Assembly: GCA_934122115.1 (NCBI GenBank)
Contig: CAKOVU010000005.1
Span: 1 to 64,000 of the forward strand
Origin: UMGS1901 sp934122115
Lineage (GTDB): Bacteria; Bacillota; Clostridia; TANB77; CAG-508
DNA length: 64,000 nucleotides
Direction of reading: 5' to 3'
Positions 8,657-16,783 of this stretch are shown piece after piece (position 1 is the stretch's first letter; the number at the start of each line of letters is the position of its first letter). The notes under the pieces are model-generated. The model saw nothing but the letters and a program-made list of their open reading frames with translations. It was not told the origin of the DNA and ran no database searches. The position numbers and the translations under genes were made by a program.

Positions 8657-8690
8657 AAAAGGGAAATTTCAAAAAAGAAATTTCCCTTTT
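8657..8690. terminator. Bidirectional terminator between the M23 gene and mecA
   Basis: A perfect 14-bp stem (AAAAGGGAAATTTC / GAAATTTCCCTTTT) with a 6-base loop sits between converging genes. Both strands end in T runs. Confidence 0.85.
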
Positions 8691-8698
8691 ATACATAG

Positions 8699-9325
8699 TT
8701 ATTTAATAAAAAATTTTTCACAGTTTTGTATAGCTCGATTTTTAAATATTAAATTGCCGTTTTCATGCAATTTAGATATGTATGAATTAGAAGAGCTTAC
8801 ATATGTAGAAAATTCAGTTAATAAAGCAAACAAGCTATTTGCATTATTATTAACATGTATATCATCAAGTATCAAATAGTAATTATTATTATAAGAATAT
8901 AATATAGAATTACTGAAGATATCATCTATATTTATCAAAGTAGTAGTGTTTAAAGATTGTGTCAAATTGCAAAAATCATCAAAAGTATTAAATTTATAAA
9001 TTGCCACAGAAATTTTTTCATCATGTTTCTTTCTAGTAACACGCAACTTTTTTCTAGGTGCCTGATTTGGAGCATCAGACTCAAGAACCCTAGTGATAGT
9101 TAAAATAAAATTTCCGTCAGACAAGGCAAGAGTTTCGACCTTCAGATTATAATTTTCAGTAGAAAAACCATAATCTTTTTCAGCTTTCTCTAATACATCT
9201 AAAAATAAAGAATGAGATTCTTCAGAATTAGACATGAAAGAGTGCAAATCAATACAATTTTTTATTAGATCTTCGTTATCCAAAGTAACTTTAATTTTAT
9301 CTTTATTAATTTTCTCAAATTTCAT
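8699..9325 (-). CDS. mecA: MecA-like adaptor protein for ClpC/ClpE-type protease
   Basis: The 208-residue protein has the MecA layout: an N-terminal substrate-binding part beginning MKFEKINKDKIKVTL, a charged linker (PRKKLRVTRKKHDEK, residues about 90-105), and a C-terminal domain starting VAIYKFNTFDDFCNL that binds the Clp ATPase. In Bacillus MecA hands ComK and other proteins to ClpCP; in Clostridia it is kept although ComK is absent. A Clp ATPase with a middle UVR region is at 60609-62918. The upstream site GAAAGG precedes ATG. The identification rests on length, layout and the N-terminal block. Confidence 0.8.
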   Translation of the reverse strand: MKFEKINKDKIKVTLDNEDLIKNCIDLHSFMSNSEESHSLFLDVLEKAEKDYGFSTENYNLKVETLALSDGNFILTITRVLESDAPNQAPRKKLRVTRKKHDEKISVAIYKFNTFDDFCNLTQSLNTTTLINIDDIFSNSILYSYNNNYYLILDDIHVNNNANSLFALLTEFSTYVSSSNSYISKLHENGNLIFKNRAIQNCEKFFIK

Positions 9326-9493
9326 ATAAAAATATCGACCTTTCGAAAAAATATCTAACTTAATTATACTACTAAATATTCATAAATTAAATGAACAATT
9401 TATGGTAATATTATTATATAATATTGCTAAAACGTAGAAAAGTTATTGATAAAGCTAATAATACCACAAATAAAATAAAAATACCATATACTA

Positions 9494-9522
9494 TTGAAAA
9501 AAAACGATTTTCAAGATATAAT
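9494..9522 (+). promoter_or_regulatory. Promoter for the DUF4321-radC-mre operon
   Basis: TTGAAA (9494-9499), 17 bases, TATAAT (9517-9522). The leader RNA then has a small GGAATA/TATTCC hairpin before the ribosome site. Its position upstream of ATG 9569 shows that a TTG start at 9494 would lie in the -35 box. Confidence 0.75.
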
Positions 9523-9568
9523 ACAACGGTATGGAATAGGTATATTCCGTAAGGAAACGGAGGAAAAA

Positions 9569-9823
9569 ATGAAGGGAAAAAGCACATGGGTATGTATAAT
9601 ATTTTTACTAGCAGGATTAGTAATTGGAGGATTAATAGGAGAACTAACATCAGGAGTTAATTTTTTATGGTGGCTTTCTTATGGCCAGGAATTTGGACTA
9701 GCAGAGCCAATAACACTTAATTTGAATGTGGTAAGATTAACTTTTGGAATAGTATTTAAAATTAATATAGCTAGCATTATAGGGGTTATTATATCAATGC
9801 TTATATACAAAAAAGCATTATAG
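9569..9823 (+). CDS. DUF4321 membrane protein
   Basis: 84 residues with two hydrophobic segments: residues 7-26 (CIIFLLAGLVIGGLIGEL) and 58-78. The middle FLWWLSYGQEFGLAEPITLNLNVVRLTFG is typical of DUF4321, a small family found next to radC and mreB in Firmicutes. The start at 9569 follows CGGAGG; the longer frame from 9494 overlaps the promoter. Function is unknown. Its fixed place before the shape genes hints at a role in the envelope. Confidence 0.8.
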   Translation: MKGKSTWVCIIFLLAGLVIGGLIGELTSGVNFLWWLSYGQEFGLAEPITLNLNVVRLTFGIVFKINIASIIGVIISMLIYKKAL

Positions 9824-9850
9824 TATTTAAATAGGGCGGAAAGGAATTCT

Positions 9851-10555
9851 ATGAAAATAAAGGAATTGCCTACGTCAGAAAGACCATATGAAAAGGCAGA
9901 AATGTATGGAGTGCAGAGTTTATCAAATTCTGAACTGTTAGCAATAATAATAAAGGCTGGAACTAAAGAAAAAACATCTATACAGTTGGCACAAGAGGTG
10001 CTAAGTATAAGGGGCACAAAGGACCAAAACAATGATATGAGGTTTCTACAAGATTTATCAATAGAAGAATTTATGCAAATAAAAGGAATTGGCAAAGTAA
10101 AAGCAATACAGCTGAAATCAGTGTGCGAATTAGCTAAAAGAATTACAAAACCGATGGATTTAGCAAAAATACAGATAAATAATCCACAAGTTGTTGCCAA
10201 TCTGTTGATAGAAGAATTAAAATTTGAAAAAAGAGAGAAAATAAAAGAGCTAATATTAAATTCTAAAAATATTTTAATAAAAATTTTAGATATTTCATAT
10301 GGAGGAACAAATTCGGCAATAATAGATATAAAAAGCATATTATCTGAGCCGATAAAAATGGGAGCACCAAAGATAATTTTAGTACATAATCATCCAAGCG
10401 GAGATCCTACACCAAGCAGGGAAGATATAGATACTACAATAAAAGTGAAAGAGGCAGCGGAGATGTTTGGAATAGAATTGCTGGACCATATAGTGATGGG
10501 TGATGGCAAATACAAAAGTATATACACATATATTAATAATACAAAAATACATTGA
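9851..10555 (+). CDS. radC: RadC family protein (JAB/MPN domain)
   Basis: 234 residues. The N-terminal UPF0758 helix-hairpin-helix part has SNSELLAIIIKAGT and QIKGIGKVKAIQLKSVCELAKR. The C-terminal JAB1/MPN domain has the zinc signature HNHPSGDPTPSREDID near residues 179-194 (HxH...D). Despite its name, a direct role in repair is not proved; the fold is that of a metalloprotease or deubiquitinase-like enzyme. It ends 20 bases before the mreB start and belongs to the same transcript. Confidence 0.93.
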   Translation: MKIKELPTSERPYEKAEMYGVQSLSNSELLAIIIKAGTKEKTSIQLAQEVLSIRGTKDQNNDMRFLQDLSIEEFMQIKGIGKVKAIQLKSVCELAKRITKPMDLAKIQINNPQVVANLLIEELKFEKREKIKELILNSKNILIKILDISYGGTNSAIIDIKSILSEPIKMGAPKIILVHNHPSGDPTPSREDIDTTIKVKEAAEMFGIELLDHIVMGDGKYKSIYTYINNTKIH

Positions 10556-10575
10556 AATGGAAAGGATTGTTAGAG

Positions 10576-11601
10576 ATGGGTTGGTTTTCATTTGGCTCAA
10601 AAGATATTGGAATGGATTTGGGAACTTCTAATATATTAATTAGTATAAAAGGTAAAGGAATAATATTAAATGAACCTTCAGTGGTTGCAATAGATAGAAA
10701 AAATAATGAAATAGTAGCAACTGGGCATGAAGCAAAAGAAATGATTGGCAGAACACCGGAACAAATAAGGGCGGTTAGACCGATGAAAGACGGAGTAATT
10801 GCAGATTTTACTGCAACTCAATTATTAATTAAAGAACTAATAACAAAAGCTTGCAAAAGATATAATGCAGGAAGACCAAGGGTAGTGGTAGGAGTTCCAT
10901 CTGGAATTACTGAAGTTGAGGAAAGAGCTGTAGAAGAAGCTGTTTCTCAAGCTGGGGCAAGAGAAGTGTATCTAATAGAAGAGCCAATGGCAGCAGCAAT
11001 TGGTGCGGGCTTAGAGGTAGTTGAGCCTACAGGAAATATGATTGTAGATATAGGTGGAGGAACTACAGAAGTAGCTGTAATATCTTTAGGTGGAATAGTT
11101 GTAAGCGATTCAATAAAAATTGCTGGTGACGAGATAGATGAAGCAATTATAAATTATATTAAAAACAATTTGAATCTAGCAATAGGAAGTGCGCTAGCTG
11201 AACAAGTAAAAATAGAATTAGGTTGCGCAACTCTTCCAACAACAGAAAAAACTATGGAGATAAGAGGCAGAGAATTAACTACAGGATTACCTGAAAACAA
11301 AACTATTACTGCCACAGAGGTTCAAGCAGCTATTGCGCCAGAAATAGAGAAAATAATAGACTTAGTTAAAGCTACATTAGAAAAAACACCACCTGAATTA
11401 GCGTCAGATATTGTAGAAAGAGGAATTACATTAGCAGGTGGAGGAGCTTTGATAAAGAACATTGATGCTTTAATATCACAAAAAACGGAAATACCAACAT
11501 ATATAGCAGATAGACCTTTAGATTGTGTTGCAAATGGAACAGGTAAGATTATAGAAGACATGGAAAAATTAAGATCTGCATTAATAAATAGAAGAAGATA
11601 A
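10576..11601 (+). CDS. mreB: Rod shape-determining protein MreB
   Basis: The bacterial actin homologue, 341 residues from ATG 10576. Phosphate-1 loop IGMDLGTSN, phosphate-2 VDIGGGTTEVAVISLGG and adenosine motif LAGGGALIKNID are all clear. It polymerises on the inner membrane with ATP and guides the wall-elongation machine. The sequence MGWFSFGSKD at the start is an amphipathic N-terminal stretch that can bind the membrane. An ATG at 10552 overlapping the radC stop would add eight residues, but AAAGGA lies after it. mreC, mreD and the PBP2 gene follow. Confidence 0.97.
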   Translation: MGWFSFGSKDIGMDLGTSNILISIKGKGIILNEPSVVAIDRKNNEIVATGHEAKEMIGRTPEQIRAVRPMKDGVIADFTATQLLIKELITKACKRYNAGRPRVVVGVPSGITEVEERAVEEAVSQAGAREVYLIEEPMAAAIGAGLEVVEPTGNMIVDIGGGTTEVAVISLGGIVVSDSIKIAGDEIDEAIINYIKNNLNLAIGSALAEQVKIELGCATLPTTEKTMEIRGRELTTGLPENKTITATEVQAAIAPEIEKIIDLVKATLEKTPPELASDIVERGITLAGGGALIKNIDALISQKTEIPTYIADRPLDCVANGTGKIIEDMEKLRSALINRRR

Positions 11602-11617
11602 AATAAGGAGAATATTA

Positions 11618-12433
11618 ATGTATAAAAAGAAAAAGAATGGAGTTATCGGAGTTGTAATTACAATTGTAATACTAATAATTATTGTAATTTTATCAAATAT
11701 AAATATAGAAAACTTTTCGCACATAGGAGGAGCTTTAGGTTCTTTCGTTATGCCTGTACAAAACGGTTTAGTCTATATAAAAAATAAAATACAAGGAAAT
11801 AGCACATTCTTTTCAGATATAACAACATTAAAAGAAGAAAACGAGAAATTAAAAGAAAAAAATAGTGAATTAGAAAAATCACTAAGAGAATTAGAAATAA
11901 TAAAATCGGAAAATGAAACTTTAAAAGAATATGTAAATTTAAAAGATAAATACACAGAATACTCTACAGTGCCAGCATATATAATAAACAAAGATACTAG
12001 CAATTATAGTGATATATTAGTAATAAACGTTGGAACTAATGATGGAATAAAGGTGGATATGGCAGTTATCGCAAATGAGGGACTTGTTGGGCATGTAATA
12101 TCTGTAACAGATTCTACAGCCAAAGTTCAAACACTATTAGATACAGCAAGTGCTGTAAGTAGTGTGGTTGGTTCTTCAAGAGATAATATAATAGTAAGAG
12201 GAACTTTGGATAACAAAAAAATGCTAAAAGCAACATATATTCCAACATCAGCTTCATTATTGGAAGGTGACAAAATAGAAACATCTGGGCTAGGTGGAAT
12301 ATATCCAAAAGGAATAATTATAGGAACTATAAAAGAAATAAACAATACTAAAAATTTAACGAACAGATATGCAATGGTGGAGCCGGCAGTTAATTTTAAT
12401 AAAATAGAAACAGTATTAGTTATAACAAATTAA
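11618..12433 (+). CDS. mreC: Rod shape-determining protein MreC
   Basis: 271 residues with one N-terminal transmembrane helix (VIGVVITIVILIIIVILS), then a coiled coil rich in Glu, Lys and Leu (about residues 66-108), then two beta domains outside the membrane with VPAYIINKDTSNYSD, NEGLVGHV and GLGGIYPKGIIIG. MreC scaffolds PBP2 and activates it. Site AAGGAG precedes ATG; the gene lies 16 bases after mreB. Confidence 0.95.
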   Translation: MYKKKKNGVIGVVITIVILIIIVILSNINIENFSHIGGALGSFVMPVQNGLVYIKNKIQGNSTFFSDITTLKEENEKLKEKNSELEKSLRELEIIKSENETLKEYVNLKDKYTEYSTVPAYIINKDTSNYSDILVINVGTNDGIKVDMAVIANEGLVGHVISVTDSTAKVQTLLDTASAVSSVVGSSRDNIIVRGTLDNKKMLKATYIPTSASLLEGDKIETSGLGGIYPKGIIIGTIKEINNTKNLTNRYAMVEPAVNFNKIETVLVITN

Positions 12434-12449
12434 TAGAAAGAGTGATAGT

Positions 12450-12983
12450 GTGAAGAAATCGGTAGCTATATTATGCTTAATATTAAGCTTTTTTCTAGTA
12501 TATTTTCTACAATCAAACTTTTTTACATGGTTTAATATAGATGGAATTATGCCAAATTTATATGTTATTTTGGTATTATTCATAGGATTATTTGTAAAAA
12601 GAAAAATAGGACTAGCAATGGGTGTTGTTTTTGGTATTTATTTGGATATAGTACTAGGCAAAAGTGTAGGAATAACAGGTTTGGTACTTGGAATAGTAGG
12701 GGCATTAGCAGAAATATTAAGTAAAAACTTTTCTAAAGACAGTAGATTTACGATTATGCTGATGGTAATAAGCACTACTTTTATATTTGAGAGCATTATT
12801 TATGTGTTTAATATATTAAGAGCAGATGCGGTATTTGAAATATTTAGTTTTTTAAAAATTTTATTAGTAGAAATTGTTTTTAATTCTTTATTAACTATAA
12901 TATTATATCCATTAATGAAGAAAGCAGGATATTATTTAGAAAATATATTTGAAGATAAAGTAATGTTAACAAGATTTTTTTAG
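12450..12983 (+). CDS. mreD: Rod shape-determining protein MreD
   Basis: A 177-residue integral membrane protein with five hydrophobic segments and few charges. The pattern LQSNFFTWFNIDGIMPNLYVILVLFIGL and GVVFGIYLDIVLGKSVG is that of MreD. It joins MreC to the elongasome. The start is GTG at 12450 after AAAGAGTGAT, an unusual start with a modest ribosome site that could lower its output relative to MreC. Confidence 0.92.
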   Translation: MKKSVAILCLILSFFLVYFLQSNFFTWFNIDGIMPNLYVILVLFIGLFVKRKIGLAMGVVFGIYLDIVLGKSVGITGLVLGIVGALAEILSKNFSKDSRFTIMLMVISTTFIFESIIYVFNILRADAVFEIFSFLKILLVEIVFNSLLTIILYPLMKKAGYYLENIFEDKVMLTRFF

Positions 12984-13001
12984 AAAGGAGTAGTTGAATT
13001 T

Positions 13002-15098
13002 TTGAAAGCTAGAAAAGAAAATGAAAAAGTAAGATACAACATATTAACAATATTAGTATACATAATAGGAATAGTATTATTAGCGCAATTATTCAACCTT
13101 CAAATTGTTAATGGAGAAGAATACAGACAAACATCTAACACAAAGTTAACAAGGGAAAGTATTCTTGAAGCAGATAGAGGAAATATTAAAGATAGCTCTG
13201 GAGTAAAGCTTGCCACAGTTGATACACAATCTTCGGTAGAGCTATATAAAACGAAGATAGATAATGAAACTTTAAATAATACAATATTAAATTTAATCAA
13301 CATACTAAATACAAATGGAGATACATATGTAGACAATTTTTTGGTAGACATAAATCCATATAGATTTAAGTTGGAAAGCGAAGAAAGCCAGAAAAAATGG
13401 AAAAAAGCTAATAATATAGATGAAAATGCGAGTGCTGAAGAAACTTTTAATTATTTTAAAGATAAGTATAAAATATCTACAAACAATGTAGAAGATGCCA
13501 GAAAAATAATGGCAATAAGATATGAGATATCATATAAAGGGTATAGCAATACAAAGTCTATACAAATTGCAAAAAATATAAGTTTAAATAGCATGAATCA
13601 GATAACAGAGCAAAATTCTAAATTCCCAGGAGTAACAATAACTGAAAACTCTAAGAGGGTGTATCCACTAGGAAATACGGCTTCACATGTAATCGGAAGA
13701 ATTGGAATGATAGAAGATAGTGAGCTTAAAGAATATGATAGCAGATATGACCAAAATGATATGGTTGGAAAGTCTGGTATAGAATATATTTTTGAGAAAT
13801 ATTTAAAGGGCACCAATGGCGTGAAGCAAATAGACATGGATGTGAATGGAACTACAACAGATGAGTATATTTCGAAAGAAGCTGTTGCTGGTTCTGATAT
13901 AATATTAACAATAGATTCTAAACTACAAGCAATAACAGAAGAAGCTCTTAAGGCTAATATAGAAAAAATAGCTAGTGGAGGCTTTGGTAGAGTTTATGGA
14001 GCAGATGCAGGTTCGGCAGTGGTTTTGAATGTAAAAACTGGAGAAGTAATTGCAATGGCAAGTTATCCTGATTATAAACCTTCAGATTTTGTAAACGGTA
14101 TAGATACAAATACATGGAATTATTATATAAATGGAGAAACTAAACCACTAGAGAATAAGGCTATTTCAATGAATTATTCACCTGGCTCAACATTTAAAAT
14201 GGTAACTGCATTAGCAGGGTTAGAAACTGGAGCTATCACAACTACAGAAAGAATAAACGATACTGGTGTTTATCCATATGCACATCATCCAGTATGTTGG
14301 TATTATACAAGTTACCATTCTGGCCATGGAAGACTAAATGTTTCACAAGCGATACAGCATTCATGCAATTATTTTTTCTATGAAGTTGGAAAAAGAATAG
14401 GAATAGATACGTTAGCGAAATATGCTTATTATTTAGGACTAGGGCATAAAACAGGAATAGAGCTAAACGGAGAGGCAAATGGAAATTTAGCAAGTAGCCA
14501 AAGAGCAGTTGAAGAGAATAGACAGTGGTATTTAGGAGAAACTTTATCTGCAGCAATAGGTCAAAGTTATAATACTTTTACACCTTTGCAGATGGCAAAA
14601 TATGTTGCTATGGTTGCAAATGGAGGAAAGAAGATAGATGTAACCATTGTAAAATCAATTGTTAATGCTGATGGCAGTGAAGTGCCAAGGAATGAATATG
14701 AAAGTTATGTAAATGGAAAATTAGGCTTAACAGAAGATGATACAGAAGAACTTAATTTCAGCCAAGAAAATATTAATGCTGTTCTAGAAGGTATGAGAGG
14801 TGTTACCAGTGAATCTGGAGGAACTGCCTATAGCACATTTAAAGATTTCAACATAGAGGTTGGAGGAAAAACTGGCTCTGCTCAAACAGGAATTGAAGGA
14901 AAAACAAATGCATGGTTTGTAGGTTTTGCTCCATTTGATGATCCAGAAATAGCAATAGTGGTATTTGTAAGAAATGGTGGCCATGGAGGCTATACAGCCG
15001 AAGTTGCAAAGGAAATAATAGCACAATATTTTGGAATGAATACAACCCAAGTTACAGAAGATACAACAGCTATACCAAGCGTAGAAATTATAAACTAG
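13002..15098 (+). CDS. mrdA: Penicillin-binding protein 2 (elongation transpeptidase)
   Basis: 698 residues. A transmembrane helix at 13-32 precedes the pedestal domain (about 45-280) and the transpeptidase domain. Catalytic motifs are intact: S396-T-F-K399, S454-C-N456 and K623-T-G-S. It crosslinks peptidoglycan during rod elongation with RodA, MreC and MreD. Two loops near residues 85-200 are longer than in E. coli PBP2, common in Clostridia. The start is TTG at 13002 after AAAGGAG. The partner rodA is not in the window. Confidence 0.95.
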   Translation: MKARKENEKVRYNILTILVYIIGIVLLAQLFNLQIVNGEEYRQTSNTKLTRESILEADRGNIKDSSGVKLATVDTQSSVELYKTKIDNETLNNTILNLINILNTNGDTYVDNFLVDINPYRFKLESEESQKKWKKANNIDENASAEETFNYFKDKYKISTNNVEDARKIMAIRYEISYKGYSNTKSIQIAKNISLNSMNQITEQNSKFPGVTITENSKRVYPLGNTASHVIGRIGMIEDSELKEYDSRYDQNDMVGKSGIEYIFEKYLKGTNGVKQIDMDVNGTTTDEYISKEAVAGSDIILTIDSKLQAITEEALKANIEKIASGGFGRVYGADAGSAVVLNVKTGEVIAMASYPDYKPSDFVNGIDTNTWNYYINGETKPLENKAISMNYSPGSTFKMVTALAGLETGAITTTERINDTGVYPYAHHPVCWYYTSYHSGHGRLNVSQAIQHSCNYFFYEVGKRIGIDTLAKYAYYLGLGHKTGIELNGEANGNLASSQRAVEENRQWYLGETLSAAIGQSYNTFTPLQMAKYVAMVANGGKKIDVTIVKSIVNADGSEVPRNEYESYVNGKLGLTEDDTEELNFSQENINAVLEGMRGVTSESGGTAYSTFKDFNIEVGGKTGSAQTGIEGKTNAWFVGFAPFDDPEIAIVVFVRNGGHGGYTAEVAKEIIAQYFGMNTTQVTEDTTAIPSVEIIN

Positions 15099-15113
15099 AA
15101 AAGGGGTTAAAAA

Positions 15114-15731
15114 ATGAAGAACTGTATTACAATTAACACAAAGAAAGATAGCATAGTAATAAAGATTGATGAGAACGCAGAACAAGACGAGATAATGCAA
15201 GAGCTTAATCAGAAACTGATAGAATTAAAAAAATTGTATAAGGAAGATGATACTCCAATTACTGTAACAGGTAAGGTTTTGAAGAACAAAGAAATTGACC
15301 AAATACAGGAGGAAATTAAGAAAAATATAAATGTAAAAGTATTTTTTGACAGTCCTAGAATATTAGGATTACATGGAATTAAAAAAACTTTTAATAAAGA
15401 TATAGCAACTTCAGAAACAAAGTTTCATAAAGGAGCATTAAGATCTGGCCAAAGAATTGAATTTGAAGGAAGCCTTGTAATACTTGGAGATGTAAATGAC
15501 GGAGCAGAAGTAATAGCAAGTGAAAATATTGTTGTGCTAGGAGCACTAAGGGGGCTAGCGCATGCTGGAGCAAAAGGAAATAACGATGCTATGATTGCAG
15601 CATCTTCTATAGAATCCCAACAAATAAGAATATCAAATGTAGTAAAAGAAATTGAAAGAGACGAGATAAACAAAGAAGAAATAAAAACATATGCATACTT
15701 GGATAAGGACTGTAATATGGTTATAGAATAA
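15114..15731 (+). CDS. minC: Septum site-determining protein MinC
   Basis: 205 residues. The N-terminal domain (1-100) is poorly conserved, as usual. The C-terminal beta-helix has GALRSGQRIEFEGSLVILGDVNDGAEVIA and VLGALRGLAHAGAKG, the MinD-binding and dimer surface. MinC blocks FtsZ polymers near the poles. It is the last gene of the mre-mrdA transcript. A strong terminator follows and minD, which normally comes next in Clostridia, is absent from the window. Confidence 0.93.
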   Translation: MKNCITINTKKDSIVIKIDENAEQDEIMQELNQKLIELKKLYKEDDTPITVTGKVLKNKEIDQIQEEIKKNINVKVFFDSPRILGLHGIKKTFNKDIATSETKFHKGALRSGQRIEFEGSLVILGDVNDGAEVIASENIVVLGALRGLAHAGAKGNNDAMIAASSIESQQIRISNVVKEIERDEINKEEIKTYAYLDKDCNMVIE

Positions 15732-15735
15732 AAAT

Positions 15736-15770
15736 AAACTGAATTGAATAAATACTCAATTCAGTTTTTT
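15736..15770 (+). terminator. Intrinsic terminator after minC
   Basis: Stem AAACTGAATTGA / TCAATTCAGTTT with an 8-base loop and T6. It may work in both directions, as the next genes converge. Confidence 0.85.
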
Positions 15771-15780
15771 AAGTATATGT

Positions 15781-16104
15781 TTAACTTAGTAATAGCAAAA
15801 CAAGTGCAAGAAGCAAATAAGTATCATCAATCTTTTCGTTATACAAGAAAAAGATTAAACAAATTAATAATATGTCATCAAAATATAAGTTTATACCAAA
15901 AAGATTAAAGAATGGTTTTTGTTCGTTTTTAGGAGATGTAAGATTGTGTTGAGCTTTTGGAATGAAATGATTTGGTGATGGCTTGGGTTTGAAACCATAT
16001 CCACTATTTGGAGTGTTTTTACGAGGAATAGGTTTTGGAGGTGGAGGAGAACCCATATGCTGCATATAACTAGGAAATCCAAAGTATGGGTAGTTATAAA
16101 TCAT
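15781..16104 (-). CDS. Small Pro-rich protein with a C-terminal hydrophobic tail, unknown
   Basis: 107 residues. The N-terminal half is rich in Tyr, Pro, Lys and Asn (PPPPKPIPRKNTPNSGYG), as in some spore-surface or scaffold proteins. The C-terminal half ends in two hydrophobic stretches, DDILLICLIFFLYNEKIDD and TYLLLALVLLLLS, and stops there. Its ATG overlaps the end of the upstream gene by 4 bases, so the two are translationally coupled. I do not recognise a named family. Confidence 0.6.
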   Translation of the reverse strand: MIYNYPYFGFPSYMQHMGSPPPPKPIPRKNTPNSGYGFKPKPSPNHFIPKAQHNLTSPKNEQKPFFNLFGINLYFDDILLICLIFFLYNEKIDDTYLLLALVLLLLS

Positions 16105-16472
16105 TTCTTCCCACCACCGTCATGATTCATCATTTCAAAAACTTTCTCCATGTTAAATAGCTGAATATATTGTTCTACTTTATCTTGTCTACTAGGATTT
16201 AAATAGGGTTTTAATGAACGGAGCAAATTAACACGAGAACTTGATTGTTCACTATTAATGCTTTTCATTATTTGCTGCATCTTTAAAATTGTATTTATAT
16301 CTATATTGGAAAAATCATTATTATTGGTGTTGGCAGATGAATCAGCATTTGAGGTAGACTTAGAAGAATTATTTATCACACTATTAAGCATATCTTTAAC
16401 ATTATCAGGTATTTCCTTACCACCAAGCATACTACTTAAATTTTTCATCATATCAGACATGTTATCTTCCAT
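16101..16472 (-). CDS. Unknown soluble protein, Met/Ser/Asn-rich (123 aa)
   Basis: 123 residues, mostly helical, with a low-complexity middle (SSKSTSNADSSANTNNND). It starts MEDNMSDMMKNLSSMLGG and has LLRSLKPYLNPSRQDKVEQYIQLFNMEKV near the end, a pattern seen in small Clostridial proteins found near sporulation genes. It shares the MSDxMK / MSELMK start block with the 50-residue gene just upstream. No catalytic motif is visible. It forms a three-gene minus-strand unit with its neighbours. Confidence 0.6.
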   Translation of the reverse strand: MEDNMSDMMKNLSSMLGGKEIPDNVKDMLNSVINNSSKSTSNADSSANTNNNDFSNIDINTILKMQQIMKSINSEQSSSRVNLLRSLKPYLNPSRQDKVEQYIQLFNMEKVFEMMNHDGGGKK

Positions 16473-16505
16473 AAAATCCCCACCATTCTAAAAAGATTTG
16501 TATAA

Positions 16506-16658
16506 TTAGTTAGATTGATTTTTCTTTATTTGATTAATTATTTCATCTGCTTTAGGCGAATTTAATATTTTTGAAGCTTGTGATAAACCTTTTTCTAAAT
16601 CTTTCTTATCCATTTTAGATAATAATTTCATAAGTTCAGACATATCCATATTTTCCAT
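16506..16658 (-). CDS. Small protein of 50 aa, unknown
   Basis: An ATG at 16658-16656 follows AAAGGA 9 bases upstream and the frame runs to TAA at 16506. The peptide starts MENMDMSELMKLLSKMDKKD and is helical and charged. Its start resembles that of the next gene (MEDNMSDMMKNLSSML), so the two may have arisen by duplication. It heads the 16658-15781 minus-strand unit. The good ribosome site and clean codon pattern support a real gene. Confidence 0.55.
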   Translation of the reverse strand: MENMDMSELMKLLSKMDKKDLEKGLSQASKILNSPKADEIINQIKKNQSN

Positions 16659-16783
16659 ATTAATAAAAATCCTTTCATTTTCTATATTGAAATATATTCA
16701 AAAATAAAGTATTTAATACTTGAAGAATAAATAAAATACTATATGTAATGATATAGTATTTTATAATAATATATGAATCACAT

